Below are positions 1 to 11,640 of a stretch of 64,000 bases of DNA, piece by piece (position 1 is the stretch's first letter; each line of letters starts with the position of its first letter). The position numbers were made by a program, and so were the translations under genes. A model generated the notes under the pieces. The model searched no databases. It was not told the DNA's origin and worked only from the letters and a program-made list of their open reading frames with translations. The stretch lies in NCBI GenBank assembly GCA_029582165.1, contig CM055869.1, positions 56,679,518 through 56,743,517 on the forward strand. Reading direction: 5' to 3'. The stretch is from Portulaca oleracea. Its lineage: Eukaryota > Streptophyta > Magnoliopsida > Caryophyllales > Portulacaceae.

Positions 1-1580
1 TATGAACACAAAGCCTAAAATAATACAAGTTTATCACCCTCCAAGATGTGATTCTTCCTCACTATATTCCTAATCTAAGTTATCTAACAATCCAAACATA
101 AATGGAAGTAACTTTTCAGGATATTATTCTCTTTATAGATTAACTTTACAATACTCCTACACTGAGACATAAAATTTTGCACCCATTTCAGGTGAGGAAA
201 TGTGTTGTGTATCCTCATGATATTATTATAAATATTAATGTTTAAGAAAAGAAAAAAAAAGTTGATAAAATATATGGGGGATCTTAAAAGAGTAAATAGG
301 TAATCTAAATAAAGAAGGGGAAGATTATCCACTAAGATAATGGGAAGCCTAGTGGAAAGGATTATGGAAATATCAAAGGAAAGGGTCCCCTTGGTAGATG
401 TTGCATGAAAACAACACTAGTGTAGTAATTATTTTTTTGAAAGAAATTCCTATCAATGGAAAAAGACCCCCAAATTTCAATTATTTGTTGACAAGGGCTT
501 CATGTTTTGGGGCCCCATTGGGTTAATAGACTCTATTGGCTACATTAACAAACCCTATATTTATTGGGCAATAATATATATCTTGATTCAAAATGATTAA
601 TAACCATTTTGAATTGTCTATAATTCACATTTTTGTAACTTTTAATAATATTTTTTCTAATAACTATATATATTTATCAAGTATAAGATTATAATACTTG
701 TTAATTAGATTAGAAAATATAAATAATAGCAAAATTTTATCAATCACATTAGAAAACGTACATTTTATGCATAGTTTTATATTTATGAAAAAATACAAAT
801 AAATAATCATTTATATATTGTTTATAAGTTGTAATAACCGTCAAAGTAATGAAACATACTTTTATGATGATTTAGATATACTTACATTTAACTTTATGAG
901 TGATTATTTAGGTGAAATACAATGATTATTAACCATCTTACATCAAGATATTTATCATTTTGCATATTTATCATAGCGAGATATTGTATGGTATAATTTG
1001 TGTAGCTTTATGTCTAAATATTATAAACTTGTAAGAGTAGAAAAGATATATCTATTGTAATTTTTGAAAACTAAGTGCATGTATATGGATAGCAATTAGC
1101 AAAATCTTAAGTTTGGGCCTATTTTTAGTAAGTAATTGAAATGCATAAATATAGAAACATATTAGAATGGTTTGAGATGATAAAAATATATGTTCTTGCA
1201 CTTTTGCCAAATCTTTTTAATAACAATTTTACAAAAAGTGGGTGTCAACATATTCATTAGCTCTAATTTTTGTACCTAACAAATGATAACAAAGTGAATA
1301 TAATACTTAGCAAGTAATATATATAGATTTCTTTTCTAAGGAGGGGAAAAATTAGAAACAATTCTATCCACAAAAGAAGGAAGCAGGAGTTGTTGTGTGT
1401 CCCAATTCCTCACACAAAATAAACTTGGCATAAGAGATTGATCATTGATGTGTGAGTCATCTTCCACAAAGAAATTTGGTTGGCCATTGGTTTGTTGAAA
1501 TGAGTGGGTAATCTCCTTAGTATTATTTTATGTTAATCATGGCAACCAGGGCAAGTATGTATTGTTGAGCCCATGTATAT
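1..1580. other. AT-rich intergenic, no gene seen
   Basis: Long A/T runs with stops in all frames. The only longer ORF (84-332, minus) has a low-complexity F/L/I/N composition typical of random AT-rich DNA. I see no element termini here. Confidence 0.6.
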
Positions 1581-1589
1581 GGATATGAA

Positions 1590-1930
1590 AGCTGGTGATT
1601 ATACCTGACAATCGGGTGAATCAGTTTGGATTCGAGTAGGCTGAAAATCGATTTCGATTGGCATCTGGTCAACCAATTTCGATTCGGATACGAGTTGGGC
1701 ACTGATTAACTTGGGGTGAGGTTCTTCCCGATTGGATTATGGTTTGATTTGGGTGTATTTGAGTGTGTATTTTAATCGAGTCACTTTTCCAGTTGTGGTT
1801 CAGATCGATTTCGGGTTTCAATTTTCTTCGAATTCTGGTCAAGCACGGATCATCCATTTAGGTGTCAGTTTAGGTTTGGATTCGATCTCTTCGGGTTTTA
1901 GGTCTCGTTTAGTTTTGTCATGTCTACCGT
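1590..1930. repeat. G/T-rich island resembling the GGGTTCGG MITEs
   Basis: A stretch of about 340 bp rich in TTCGGGTTT and GATTCGG words. This composition recurs in the hAT-type MITEs at 13.3, 18.5, 24.1 and 59.4 kb. I could not find matching termini or a target duplication, so membership is unproven. The overlapping ORFs on both strands (1669-1857, 1732-1965) look like chance ORFs. Confidence 0.3.
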
Positions 1931-1965
1931 TAATAATAATAATAAGGATAAATCCTAAGTGTTAA

Positions 1966-2459
1966 TCATTCCAATTGCATTATCGTGACGTAGGTGTTTG
2001 TTTTTTTAGTTGTTGAGAAAACGATTGCAATTAAAGTCCAACCCATAAAAGAGAATGCAATCATGACTTAATCTGTTGATGGCCTATTTGATGGCGTCAA
2101 GTGTTTGCACTGTTAGTTGGACCTTATCATTCCATTTGGTATTTACTTGGATTTTTTTACATTATTTAACAAATATATATAATATATGTCACGGATGTAA
2201 TTGTTTATGAAAAGATTTAGGGGTTTTAAGATTGAAATAATTATAATTTTGAATATGGAGTTTATAATAATTTCAACTTTAAAAATCTTTTCATTACGTC
2301 CAACTTTGGACCCATTTTATTGTACTATAACATCATAATGGCGATCATTTATTAGTGCTTAACTGTGTTTTCCATGAAAATAAAATATTCTAACCTCCTT
2401 TATTTGCTTTCAAATTTAAGGTTGAAAATTGGAATCTATTGGGAAATCCCAAGTATCAT
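1966..2459. other. AT-rich intergenic, nothing seen
   Basis: No ORF, terminal repeat or RNA signature that I can support. Confidence 0.5.
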
Positions 2460-3380
2460 TTTTTTTATAATTTGCTAGCCAAAAAAAGATTAAGAAGGCA
2501 TCAAAGTTGCTACAACACCGTAAAACAACATAACACCGAGAGTCCAACAAACAAAAGAACAACACAAAGCGCAACAAAAGGATCACAATAAAACAGAAGA
2601 AAATGACTATCTAACAAGATTCTTTTTTTGATCCAACATATCTTCTCTGAAAGCCTGAGTCACAATCTCATGCTCATCACGAGACATTTTCAACAAACCC
2701 ACTACCTTCGCCGCTCTATGAGCCTCCTCGTCCAGTCTTTCCGAGGAGAAATCTACCGCATTCAATGAACTTTCGGTAGAACTATCAATCGCATCTTTAC
2801 TGCTAGAATTGCAACTTCGAGAAAACTTCTTCAATCCTTTCAGATGACTAGGACCACTAGAGCGAACCCTACACTGTGCTCTACTTACCAACCTCCATTT
2901 TGAGTTCCACAATAAGTTCATATTCCTTGTTAGTCGGCCCTTCACTTTGAAAACAATATGAAAAGAGTCCTCAATACCAAGAGGAGAAGAACAAACCAAC
3001 TCATCAACTGCTCTGCCAGACGAGTCACCAACAGTGCACTTATCAGAAAAAGGCATTGTATTAGCATCAACCTTACCACCGACAATAGGGTCCCTCAAAA
3101 GGGCATCTTTATAGGGAGACTTAAAAACTTTAGGAACAACCGAAGTAAGGGATTAGAGGTAGTAATTGAACCATCGAACGTAGGAGAATTCACGTAATCA
3201 CTATCAACATCCTTCACACCAACCTGCTTAACCTTAGGAACTCAAATACAATTTTCAGAGCCCCTCTTAGAAAAAGGAACGGACCCTTGTTTCTTGCAAA
3301 ATTTTGCCTAAGCAAGAGTCAAAGCATACCTGCTACATATTTAACCATTCAACGCAAGGGTAACATTAGAACCCGCTTTC
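2460..3380 (-). pseudogene. LINE-like element: ORF1-like end plus 3' tail
   Basis: Read on the minus strand, an open frame of 163 codons (3098-2607) runs directly into an untranslated tail ending near 2461-2470 in a T-run on the plus strand, i.e. a poly-A tail. The tail matches the LINE-type tails at 14.6, 22.6 and 59.1 kb: a T-run, then AGCCAAAAAAAG- and GGCATCAAAG-like words. The protein is S/K/R-rich and basic and I do not recognise a domain. Coding-like sequence with stops continues upstream through 3381, where the copia element is inserted, and may resume after 6402. There is no ORF2 between the ORF and the tail, so this may be a half-LINE. Element family is inferred from the tail only. 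Confidence 0.4.
3376..3380. repeat. Target-site duplication CTTTC (left)
   Basis: The five bases before the copia LTR are CTTTC. The same five follow the other LTR at 6403-6407. A 5-bp duplication is the Ty1/copia integrase signature. Confidence 0.85.
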
Positions 3381-3883
3381 TGTTAGGATTCTCAAGGCGT
3401 TGTTAGCAGACAAACAATAATAAATGGCGAAAATAAATAAAAATTCAACACAAGGAATTAACGTGGAAGAACTTAAACTGGGAAAAAACTACGAACGATG
3501 CACTATCATAGGATTACAACAGTGTTTCATAGATTCCCAGACCTCAACAATCTCTCACAACCTTCTTAGAGTTACAACCTTAGAACTCGACACTCACAAC
3601 TTAGCCTCACACAACTCCCTCAGGAACAAAGAGATTACAGGTCAATCTCTTATGGTCAGATGAAACACTCTAAATTGTGATACCAATAAACCTAGCACCT
3701 AGGTTCTATTTATAGTACAAAACTGACACAATTATTTAGGGTTAATTATAGAGTCCTTGCAACAAAGGAATTACAAAAGGAAGTGGCTAACAAATCAACA
3801 ACTTGATTCCCATTCAAACTCTACTACCTTGCTCCCAAGACAAAGAGACCAACCCAAAATTGGACTCCACTTTTAACCCAACA
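3381..3883 (-). repeat. Copia 3' LTR
   Basis: 503 bp, plus-strand ends TGTTAGG...CCCAACA, i.e. TGTTGGG...CCTAACA in the element's direction. An LTR TATA-like box lies on the minus strand near 3702-3718 (TACTATAAATAGAAC). It matches 5506-6402 along its length once the nested CACTA insertion there is removed. Confidence 0.9.
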
Positions 3884-3898
3884 ATCTCCCACTTGAAG
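3884..3898 (-). promoter_or_regulatory. Polypurine tract of the copia element
   Basis: Minus strand reads CTTCAAGTGGGAGAT immediately before the LTR terminus TGTTGGG. AAGTGGGAGAT next to TGTTGGG is the usual plus-strand priming site of plant copia elements. Confidence 0.8.
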
Positions 3899-4220
3899 AC
3901 CAATTGTAAATATAGCCTTCGAGGATCATCACCAATCACCACTTCAACACCTCCTCGAATCCTTTAGTGCATCCATCTCGATATTGTTCGGCAAAGATCA
4001 ACAGAGGTTTCAGTTGACCTCCCATCAACTCCTCTTTTATTAGCAGGCTCCTACTTGAACTGATCACGCCCCTGCAACTTCGACATACGCATCATCGTCA
4101 ACAACTTAGGGGAATTTTGGATTGAAATTTTACCTCGTGTTGAACTTGTCGAATTCTCGTGCAGGTTAGATGTGTTCTTCAGCTGACTATCTGTTCTCGT
4201 AGCCTCGACCGGAAACTTCC

Positions 4221-4790
4221 TCATTTCTGATACCCTTTTCTCATTAGAGAAGCTAACACGCCTTGATAAGCATGGTCATACCTGTTAAAATTATCAATGG
4301 TAGTATATAGCTTCTCCTCCTTCCTACCATTTGCAATTACCAGAGATCCTTTCGTTACCCTCCAATGACTATCCTCAAATCTTGTCGTGAACCTATCCTC
4401 ATCCAGTTGACCCACATGCACAAGGTTCTTGGTCAGACCCGGGATATACCGAAAATTCTTCAACCTCCAAGTCCCACCCTTAGAGGTTTTAATGTTCACA
4501 TCACTTCTTTGTAGCACCTTTAGGTTGTGACTATTTGCAAGCCTAACCCTGCCAAACCTCCCACTCACAAAATTACTAAAGGCCTCCCTGCTAAACGAAG
4601 AGCTAAATGATGGACCCGAATCTATCACCCAACTCTTTTCTGACTCGTCAACACTAACAGTTAGGGCATCACCCAAATCCTCAGTAAAATTTACCGAGTC
4701 ATGGTCATTATAACTACTCTTCCTAGGTTTAGGACAATCCCTACAAAAATGACCTCTATCACCACAGTTCCAACACAACACGTGCTCCAT
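4221..4790 (-). pseudogene. Copia gag zinc knuckle and protease fragment
   Basis: A 189-codon open segment of the gag-pol polyprotein. Residues 6-19 form a CX2CX4HX4C nucleocapsid knuckle (CWNCGDRGHFCRDC). About 35 residues later comes the protease active-site region SWVIDSGPSF with the D-S-G triad intact, then a protease-like stretch and the beginning of GAG-pre-integrase (EEKLYTTIDN). The frame stops at 4221 where a full element would carry the HHCC zinc site and integrase. The start shown is only the first ATG of the open segment; the real frame would come from upstream gag. Defective copy. Confidence 0.85.
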
Positions 4791-5307
4791 GTTTCAACGT
4801 CTAGATTTAGAATGATCCTGACCCAAGCTCCCACTGTTCTTCCTACCCGGCCCTGACAACCAAAGCATTCCGAAAGACTCAGACACATCAGAATCTCTCC
4901 TATGGATGCTTTCATTCAGGACAGAGTTCTAATTTCCCTAAACTTCAGTTTTTCATCTTTCTTAACCGAAGATGTTACAGAAGTCACAAAATTATCCCAA
5001 GACTTAGGTAGGGTAGCCAAAAGTATATTAGCATTTATCTCGTCATCAAAACTAAATTCCACGAGGTTAATTTTGATAGTATCATATTCAACTCATTCAT
5101 ACTATCATTCATATCACCATACTCATGCATCTTAAATTCAAACAAACAACGCAACACATATACCTTGTTCATCGCCGAAGGTTTCTCATATGTGTTTTGT
5201 AAGGCCTACAACAAACCTTTCGTTGTTTTTTTATCTTTAACGTTGAAAGTCGCGTTTCGAGCTAGCGTGAGCCTGACCGTACTGAATGCTTGACCATCAA
5301 GCTCTTC

Positions 5308-5451
5308 CTAATCCTTCGGTTCCATCTCATCTGGCTTTTCATCCACTGCAAGATGCAACTTTTGGTGGCGGAGCACATCCTCAACACGCATCCTCCACCA
5401 TGTATAGTCTTTCCCATCGAACTCTGGAATCTTCACAATTGCGCCCGCCAT
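5308..5451 (-). pseudogene. Copia gag N-terminus, truncated by a stop
   Basis: The ATG at 5451 (minus) starts MAGAIVKIPEFDGKDYTWW, the usual gag beginning of this copia group, about 40 bp after the primer-binding site. It stops after 47 codons. The downstream zinc-knuckle frame is offset by one, so at least one frameshift lies between 5308 and 4790. Confidence 0.75.
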
Positions 5452-5491
5452 ATTGCTTCTCAGTCTGCAGATCAACAACGCTCCAACCAAA

Positions 5492-5503
5492 GCTCGGATA
5501 CCA
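5492..5503 (-). promoter_or_regulatory. tRNA-Met primer-binding site
   Basis: Minus strand TGGTATCCGAGC, two bases from the LTR edge at 5506. It differs by one base from TGGTATCAGAGC, the plant copia site complementary to initiator tRNA-Met. Confidence 0.85.
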
Positions 5504-5505
5504 AT

Positions 5506-6402
5506 TGTTAGGATTTTTAGGGCGTTATTAGCAGACAAACAATAACAAAGGGCGAAAGTAAATCAAGATTCAACACAAGGAATTAATGTGGAAAAACCCA
5601 AAATGGGAAAAACTCACGAACGATGCACTATTAAAGGATTGCAACAGTGTTTCAGAGATTCTCAGACCTCCATAATCTCTCACAACCTTCCTAGAGTTAC
5701 AACCTGAGAACTCAACTCTTATAGCTGAGCCTCACACAACTCCCTCGCAAATACAGAGATAACAAGTCAATCTCTTGTGGTTAGATGAAACACTTTAAAT
5801 TGCGATACCAATAAACCTAACACCTAAGTTCTATTTATAGTGCTAGACTAACACAATTATTTAGGGTTGATAGAGTCCTTGTAGCAAAAGAATTACAAAA
5901 AGAAGTGAGTAACAAACACAACAAGAAAAATATGTTTAGGCAACAAATGTAGAGTAGTTTGGGCAACAAAACAATTATTATTGCATTAATTTAAAATAGG
6001 GCAACCAAATAATTTTGTAGTTAAATACACTATATGTGGCAACAAAACTTTTTTGTTGCAATTGATATAGATAGGGCGACATTTTAAAGAAAAATGGTTG
6101 TCTAAAGGCTACTAAGGCAACAAAAAGTTCTTTTTGCTCACTACAACTACATTGTGCTACCGTCTTTACTAATTTGTAGCTCAGATTTTGTGCTTCGAGA
6201 ATAAAACTATCAAATTGTGACAATTTTTTTTGTAGCCTCATGTAAAAGGGCAACAAAAATTGATCTAAGGTAACAAACTTTTTTGTTGCCCAAAGTAATT
6301 TTTCTTCTTGTGAAATCAGCAACTTGATTCCCTCAAACTCTACTACCTTGCTCCCAAGACACAGAGACCAACCCAAAATTGATCTCCATATTCAACCCAA
6401 TA
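5506..6402 (-). repeat. Copia 5' LTR, split by a CACTA-type insertion
   Basis: Ends TGTTAGG (5506) and CCCAATA (6402). Subtracting the 396-bp insertion and its 3-bp duplication leaves 498 bp, close to the 503-bp partner LTR. The LTR TATA-like box is near 5826-5842 on the minus strand. Confidence 0.88.
5917..6312. mobile_element. 396-bp non-autonomous CACTA-type element
   Basis: Begins CACAACAAGAAAAATATG and ends ...TTTTTCTTCTTGTG, which are inverted copies of a terminus very like the plant CACTA end CACTACAAGAAAAA. It is flanked by AAA on both sides (5914-5916 and 6313-6315). Removing the insert plus one AAA restores the sequence seen in the intact LTR at the same place (...TAACAAATCA...). 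It is rich in GGCAACAAA / TTTGTTGCC words and has no transposase. ORFs inside it (e.g. 5978-6376 minus) are not genes. Confidence 0.85.
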
Positions 6403-7439
6403 CTTTCTTATCCTTAAAACGAACAAAATCATACATTTTACCATTTCGCCCCACATCCAACCATGCACCTATCCTTTTATTTGGACAGAGGGAATGGGGA
6501 TATCAAAGAATGTTAACTCTATTTTAATTACTTAAACTTTTTTTTGAGTGGCCAGTACAATCATGCAGGGTGAATGATTGTATGTTATTGTTATTTTTTA
6601 TTATATTTTGGGTGCATTATTTTTTGTTGAATAAAATTTGACATGCTAACCATTCCTTCTTATTTTGTTCATATGCATAAATACTAGTTGGAAAAAATAA
6701 AATGAAAAATGTTGAAAGTAATTAAAATTCTTCTTAATATTTACATTCCTTATTTTAATGATGCAATATTTATCTCTCCTCCCATTCATTTAATTTTTTT
6801 TTCCTCCCAAGTAATTAAGAGGATGCAAGTTAATTTTTCCCCACTTGCTCTATCCCATCAATATTACAAGAGGAGGATTAATGAGAATATATAGCATATT
6901 TTGTCGTTTCAATTGTCATATATTGATAGACATATATTCATCATTAACTATGGTGGAATCTATGAATTCTGACATAAGCCCATTACTGAAATTTACTCAA
7001 TTTTCAAATTGGTAATCTCTTCTTCCACAACCAATGAAATTAACCCTCAATCTTCTTCCTAACCAATGAGATTAATTAACCAATCTCTATGCAACACCAT
7101 ATTGGGTGATAACTATAATTTGAAATGGTAAATTAAAGACAATTGGGCAATTGGCCCTAGCTTTAATGTGGCTTCAAAAATCATTGAAACTTTACAATCA
7201 TGTCCACTATACAAATTATTTGATATTACCTATTTCTTAATAAATCCTCGACCTAGAGGACATGTATGATATGTCAAATCTCAAGCATTATTGGTAGCAT
7301 ATGGCCGAAAGAAACCATAGCAACAACCCTTATATATGAAACAGCCCTACGTAATGGACAATGGTCATGTATTCATGTCCACATGAACTTATGGCTATCA
7401 TTTATCCATAATTTGGATAGTTTAACTTCTACTAGTTAA
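6403..7439. other. Intergenic, no gene seen
   Basis: The first ~150 bp may continue the LINE-like element into which the copia inserted. The rest is AT-rich and shows no supported feature. Confidence 0.4.
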
Positions 7440-7599
7440 TTGAGGTCGTGTAATTCTCGGAGTGTTCATTATTGGAGAGTTTCTACCCTGTTCAGGCAAA
7501 ATCAATTATGGATGGTGATTTCACCATGCTATTGTTGTCCTTTTTTTAGGTGTAGAAGAAAAGCTAAACGTACTCCTAAAAGAATTTATTATATACTAA

Positions 7600-8110
7600 T
7601 TGACTTGAGACAATTGGGTCAATTACGATCTGCAATATAGCAAGTTTTGACCTCATTAGGAGGTTCATTGAGATAAACTATGTTATCAACTAAGTCTGAA
7701 CCTAAGGAGGCAAATTTATCAGTAATTTGAAGTTTCTTGGTGACAATGGGTTATGACTTATGAGGATTTCCCAACCTCCCTGACCTATTAGGGTTTTTCA
7801 ACAAGCAATGAGCCTAGCATATCTCTTGTTTCTCAAAATATGTATCCTCACGAATCATGTGGACTGTCTCTAAAGAGTCCATATTGACCCATACTCTAGA
7901 CGGGTGCAAGTTTCTAACCTTTTACAAGCATGTACAAAGTGCAAAAAATTTGGCCTATTGATCCCAGTGATGGCCTCTAGGGCATTTGAGCACCGAAAGT
8001 TAGCATTGAACCTAGTGATGACCTCTAGGGCATTTGAGCACCGAAAGTTAGCATTGAACCCAGTTATCCAGATACCTCTATAGCAGTGGTTTGTCCATTA
8101 GCACAATAAG
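7600..8110 (-). pseudogene. LINE RNase H-like remnant
   Basis: Minus-strand translation with frameshifts gives pieces typical of the C-terminal RNase H of plant L1-type LINEs: NALEAITGIN, then VWVNMDSLETVHMIRE, then LVDNIVYLNEPPNEV near the end. The ALEA and MDSL patches fit the ...EA...SDSL... pattern of the RVT_3 family. No frame is intact. A 48-bp tandem duplication lies inside it. Confidence 0.5.
7963..8058. repeat. 48-bp tandem duplication
   Basis: Two adjacent units, 7963-8010 and 8011-8058, differ at two positions. They duplicate the ALEA-coding part of the RNase H remnant. Confidence 0.9.
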
Positions 8111-9328
8111 TAAGATTTTTCTTATTTTTTTGAGATTGTTGTGGTTGTCAGTATAATATCCAGCATACAAACACCATCTAAACAAATTCCAAAATATTGT
8201 GGTCCAGAGTCGATGGCAGTATAATATATAGTGATACATCTCTAAGTAAATGAGTAAAAAAATAAATATAATTGACTTGCTTCCAAAATAATTGACTTTA
8301 GTGCATTGAGAAAAATCACTCTTATAAAAAAAAATTATTTCACAATTTTGTGATGTATCGTAATTTCAAATAACTATAGAGAAACAATTCGGACATGAAT
8401 TGAAGTATGACTTTTGTACAAAGGTAATTAAATTCACCAATTCAAGTATTACATGATCTAGATTAATACAAACTAAGTGCATATTAAACAATTAATGTTA
8501 ACAGGTTGTATTTGCTCAAACAATAGTGAAGATGTATAAAATATGAAAATAAACATGTCAAATTATATTAATTGGACAAACTCTTTTATATATCTAGGGG
8601 TACATTTATTCAATAGTGAACTTTAAAAATAGTTGGATCGATTTTGTTAACCTTGTTTGGTATTGATGTTTTGACAGCACATGTTAATTCTTACTTATTT
8701 TTCTTATTGTGCTTATACTTTCTTTTCTCTTATAATTTCATCGCAAGAATCCTCTTTTCTTTTATTCTTATTCATTAATGTATATATGTATATATATATC
8801 TCGAGGTAAAGCTGTTAGACACTTATGTCCTACATCATATTTCGAATTACACGATATTTTTGTGATATTAGATTTGAACTTTTAGGGATATTCTTATTCA
8901 TTTGATGCATAATTTATACATTGAATAGTTGAAAAAAATTATGTATTTATTGCTTGGACTATGAGTGAGCCTTGTCATGATCATTGTTATATTAAATTTG
9001 AATAGTTTAAGCTTTGTCCTGGCCAGATACTTGAATGTACTTGCAATAATTGGTTTCAAACATGATTTGTTTCCTCTCATAAGCCAAATCAACATCTTGC
9101 ATTCAAATTTCTTACCCACCATTTGGACTAAAATCTACAATTATATTAAACAATAATGTTACCTAATGGCCAAAAATTGGATTTCATCTCATGTCAGCTA
9201 GTTGTCCTAAATTAATTAATCTATCACTGCCTTTGTTTTTTATCATAGTTTTTAACTAATTGTTCTTGTTGCATTTTATCTATCATTTTTATATAATAAA
9301 ATATTAATTAATCTATTACTATGGGTCA
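8111..9328. other. AT-rich intergenic, no gene seen
   Basis: Contains a short TA-rich microsatellite around 8780-8801. The overlapping ORFs on both strands (8898-9122, 8965-9156) are low-complexity and hydrophobic and I do not accept them as genes. Confidence 0.5.
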
Positions 9329-9727
9329 TGTCCTGATCGAGTGACACAAACCGTGTCACTTGCGACACGAATCTTGTCACTCTGACACGGACAGTATATG
9401 TCAACCAGAGTCAATGTTTCTTTGCAATAGGCGATTTAGTTTGACGTGGGTTTAACCTAGTTTCTTTAGTAGCCACTTTATATGCTATGTGGGCACAATT
9501 CTATTGTATCCAACACAATTGTAATCGAGAGAGACATAAAATTAAGATTGAGTGATATCTCTCTGAAAACTTGTGATCCTCATCATACTAGCTAGTGCAT
9601 TGATTACATGGTTTTTTTGGTCCCATTTTGGGTATTTTTTGCACGTGAAAAGTTCTGGCGTTCTTGATTTATTTTTTGCAGTTCTCTTTATAGTTTGTGA
9701 TTGTTTAAGTCTCTTTGGTCCTAATAG
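9329..9727 (+). repeat. Copia 5' LTR (ends uncertain)
   Basis: The region immediately before the primer-binding site. It has palindromic GACAC...GTGTC modules (9341-9402), a TATA-like box near 9478 and a U5-like tail. The left edge (TGTCC at 9329) is a guess. There is no 3' LTR in the window to align against. Confidence 0.5.
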
Positions 9728-9731
9728 CGGC

Positions 9732-9743
9732 CGGTATCAGAGC
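9732..9743 (+). promoter_or_regulatory. Copia primer-binding site
   Basis: CGGTATCAGAGC, one base from the tRNA-Met-complementary consensus TGGTATCAGAGC, located about 35 bp before the gag ATG. Confidence 0.75.
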
Positions 9744-9777
9744 ATAAAGTTGTTGTTAGATAGCTCGCTTTCAAACA

Positions 9778-10560
9778 ATGTCATATGAAAAGCTTAAGAT
9801 TGAGAAGTTCAACGGGACAAACTTTGCCTTCTGGAAGCTGCATATTGAGTGAGGATCTATTGTACTTGAAGTCCGTGTTGCTTCTATTATAGGAGAAAAG
9901 TTCAAATGAGATGAGCTAGGTGGTTTGGGATCTGCTCAATCGTCATGCAATGTCTACAATCAGACAGTCACTAGCACATAAATGTGATGTCCAATGTCAT
10001 AGACAAAATGATGACAAGGGACTTGCTGAAAGCACTAGAGGATATGTATGAGAAGTTATTTGCGATGAATAAGGTATATCTTATGCACAATTAGTCAGGA
10101 CTAAGATGTTTTATAATGTGGCCGGTCATATTAATGCGATCACTAAAGGGTTTCTAACTTGCTTCTATCAAACTTAATTTTGATGATGAACTTAGAGTCG
10201 TTTTATATTGTCTTTGTTGCCTGATTCATGAGATACTATTGTAACCACTAATAGTAGTTCTAAGGGGTACTACATAGATGAAATTTGATAAGATTAAAGA
10301 TGTGATTATCAGCGAAAGCCTTCGTAGGAAGGGTTCTAGTTGTGAATCTTCAAATGCTTTAAATGTCTGGGGTAGAAAGAACAATGGGAAATCGAACAAT
10401 TCTAGGGGCTTATCAAAATCAAGGGGTATAAACAAGCCTAAAAACATCAAGAGTGTTGTGTCTTATGATTGCAGTAAAAGAGTCACAGTAAGACAAATTG
10501 CCCTAGACCTACAAATGGCAGAGGTAACAATGATGATCGTGACTCTGTTAATTTGGGCAT
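9778..10560 (+). pseudogene. Copia gag remnant
   Basis: Starts MSYEKLKIEKFNGTNFAFW, the characteristic copia gag opening, and hits a stop after 23 codons. Later pieces continue in other frames. The frame at 10,278-10,562 (KFDKIKDVIISESLRRK...) corresponds to the gag C-terminus and knuckle, where the CCHC cysteines are partly lost (YDCSKRVTVRQ). Confidence 0.8.
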
Positions 10561-10589
10561 AAGACCTTGACGATTTTTTTAATTCTGAG

Positions 10590-11128
10590 TGTTTCTAGTC
10601 GTGAAGAGTCATGGATAGTTGATATTGATGCATCTTTTCGTGTTTTCGCTAGTAGAAAGTTATTTCCTAATTTAAGGAGTGACAATTTTTGTAAGGTTTA
10701 CCTTACATATGATAAATATTATGAGATAATAGGGATGTGAGACATGTCCATTAAGATTATTAATGATGGTATTTGGAAAATGGAGGGTGTGAGATATATT
10801 CTAGAGATTAAGAGGAATTTGATATATGTTAATCAACTAGATGACTTAGGCTACACTGCAGCCTGCAGGGTTTGGGAACAACAAGTGAAAGATTGTGAAG
10901 AGTGTTACAAAAGTGGCTAAGCGGTTGAGATCTAGTACTTTATACTCCACTATGTATGAAACTAATCTGATTTCTAATGTGAATGATGTTCCTTGTTCTA
11001 GCTTATGGCATTGGAGGCTTGGGCACATAAGTGAGAAGGGTATGAAGATATTGGCTTCGAATGGTGCCTTGGAGAACTTGAAAGTTGTAGACATGAAGCT
11101 TTGTGAAAGTTGCGTCTATAGTAAGTAG
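10590..11128 (+). pseudogene. Copia protease and GAG-pre-integrase remnant
   Basis: The protease motif reads SWIVDIDASF: the catalytic D-S-G is changed to D-I-D, so it would be inactive. The frame at 10,895-11,128 carries LWHWRLGHISEKGMKIL and CESCVYSK, i.e. the HHCC zinc-binding segment that precedes integrase. Confidence 0.85.
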
Positions 11129-11159
11129 AAGAGGGCCAGTTTTGGCAAAACTGACAAAG

Positions 11160-11640
11160 AACCAAAACCTAAGAAGCTTGAGTTAGTTCATTCTAATGTG
11201 TGGGGGCTTGTGCCAGTCAAATCCATGGGTGGTGCTCAGTATTATGTGACCTTTATTGATGACCATAGTCGGTAGGTATGGGTGTATTTTGTGAAAAATA
11301 AATTTGATGTTTTCTTGGAACGAAAAGCACAGGTTGATATACAAATTAGATTGAAGGTGAAATGTTTAAGAACAGATAATGGAGGAGAGTATGAAATTTC
11401 GGAGTTCAGGAGATAGTGTGCTTGGAAGGACATTAGGTTGATGAAAACTATTCCGGCTGGAATACTAAGGCAGAGTGGGATAGCAAAAAGGATGAACATG
11501 ACTCTAAATGAGAGAGCCATGAGCATGAGGATTTATGTTGGGTTCCTCAAGTACTTGTGGGCAGATGCAGTAAACACAACAACATACTTGATCAACAGGA
11601 GACCATCGGTTCCTCTAGATATGAAGGTACCTAAGTAGGT
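11160..11640 (+). pseudogene. Copia integrase core remnant
   Basis: Pieces read VTFIDDHSR (first catalytic D), an in-frame stop, then CLRTDNGGEY (second D). The third block includes RQSGIAKRMNMTLNERAMSM and YLWADAVNTTTYLINRRPS. These follow the rve integrase domain of copia Pol in order, with stops at about 11,273 and 11,415. Confidence 0.85.

Larger units (their letters stand above)
3381..6402 (-). mobile_element. Complete but internally deleted Ty1/copia element
   Basis: Two LTRs in the same orientation (3381-3883 and 5506-6402) flank a 1.6-kb interior and the 5-bp duplication CTTTC bounds the whole. In the minus reading direction the order is 5' LTR, primer-binding site, gag start, frameshifted gag, CCHC zinc knuckle, aspartic protease and the start of the GAG-pre-integrase segment. 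It then jumps straight to the polypurine tract and 3' LTR. The rest of GAG-pre-integrase, integrase, reverse transcriptase and RNase H are absent, so it could only move with proteins from a related autonomous element. The 62.6-kb copy has the same structure. Confidence 0.9.
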
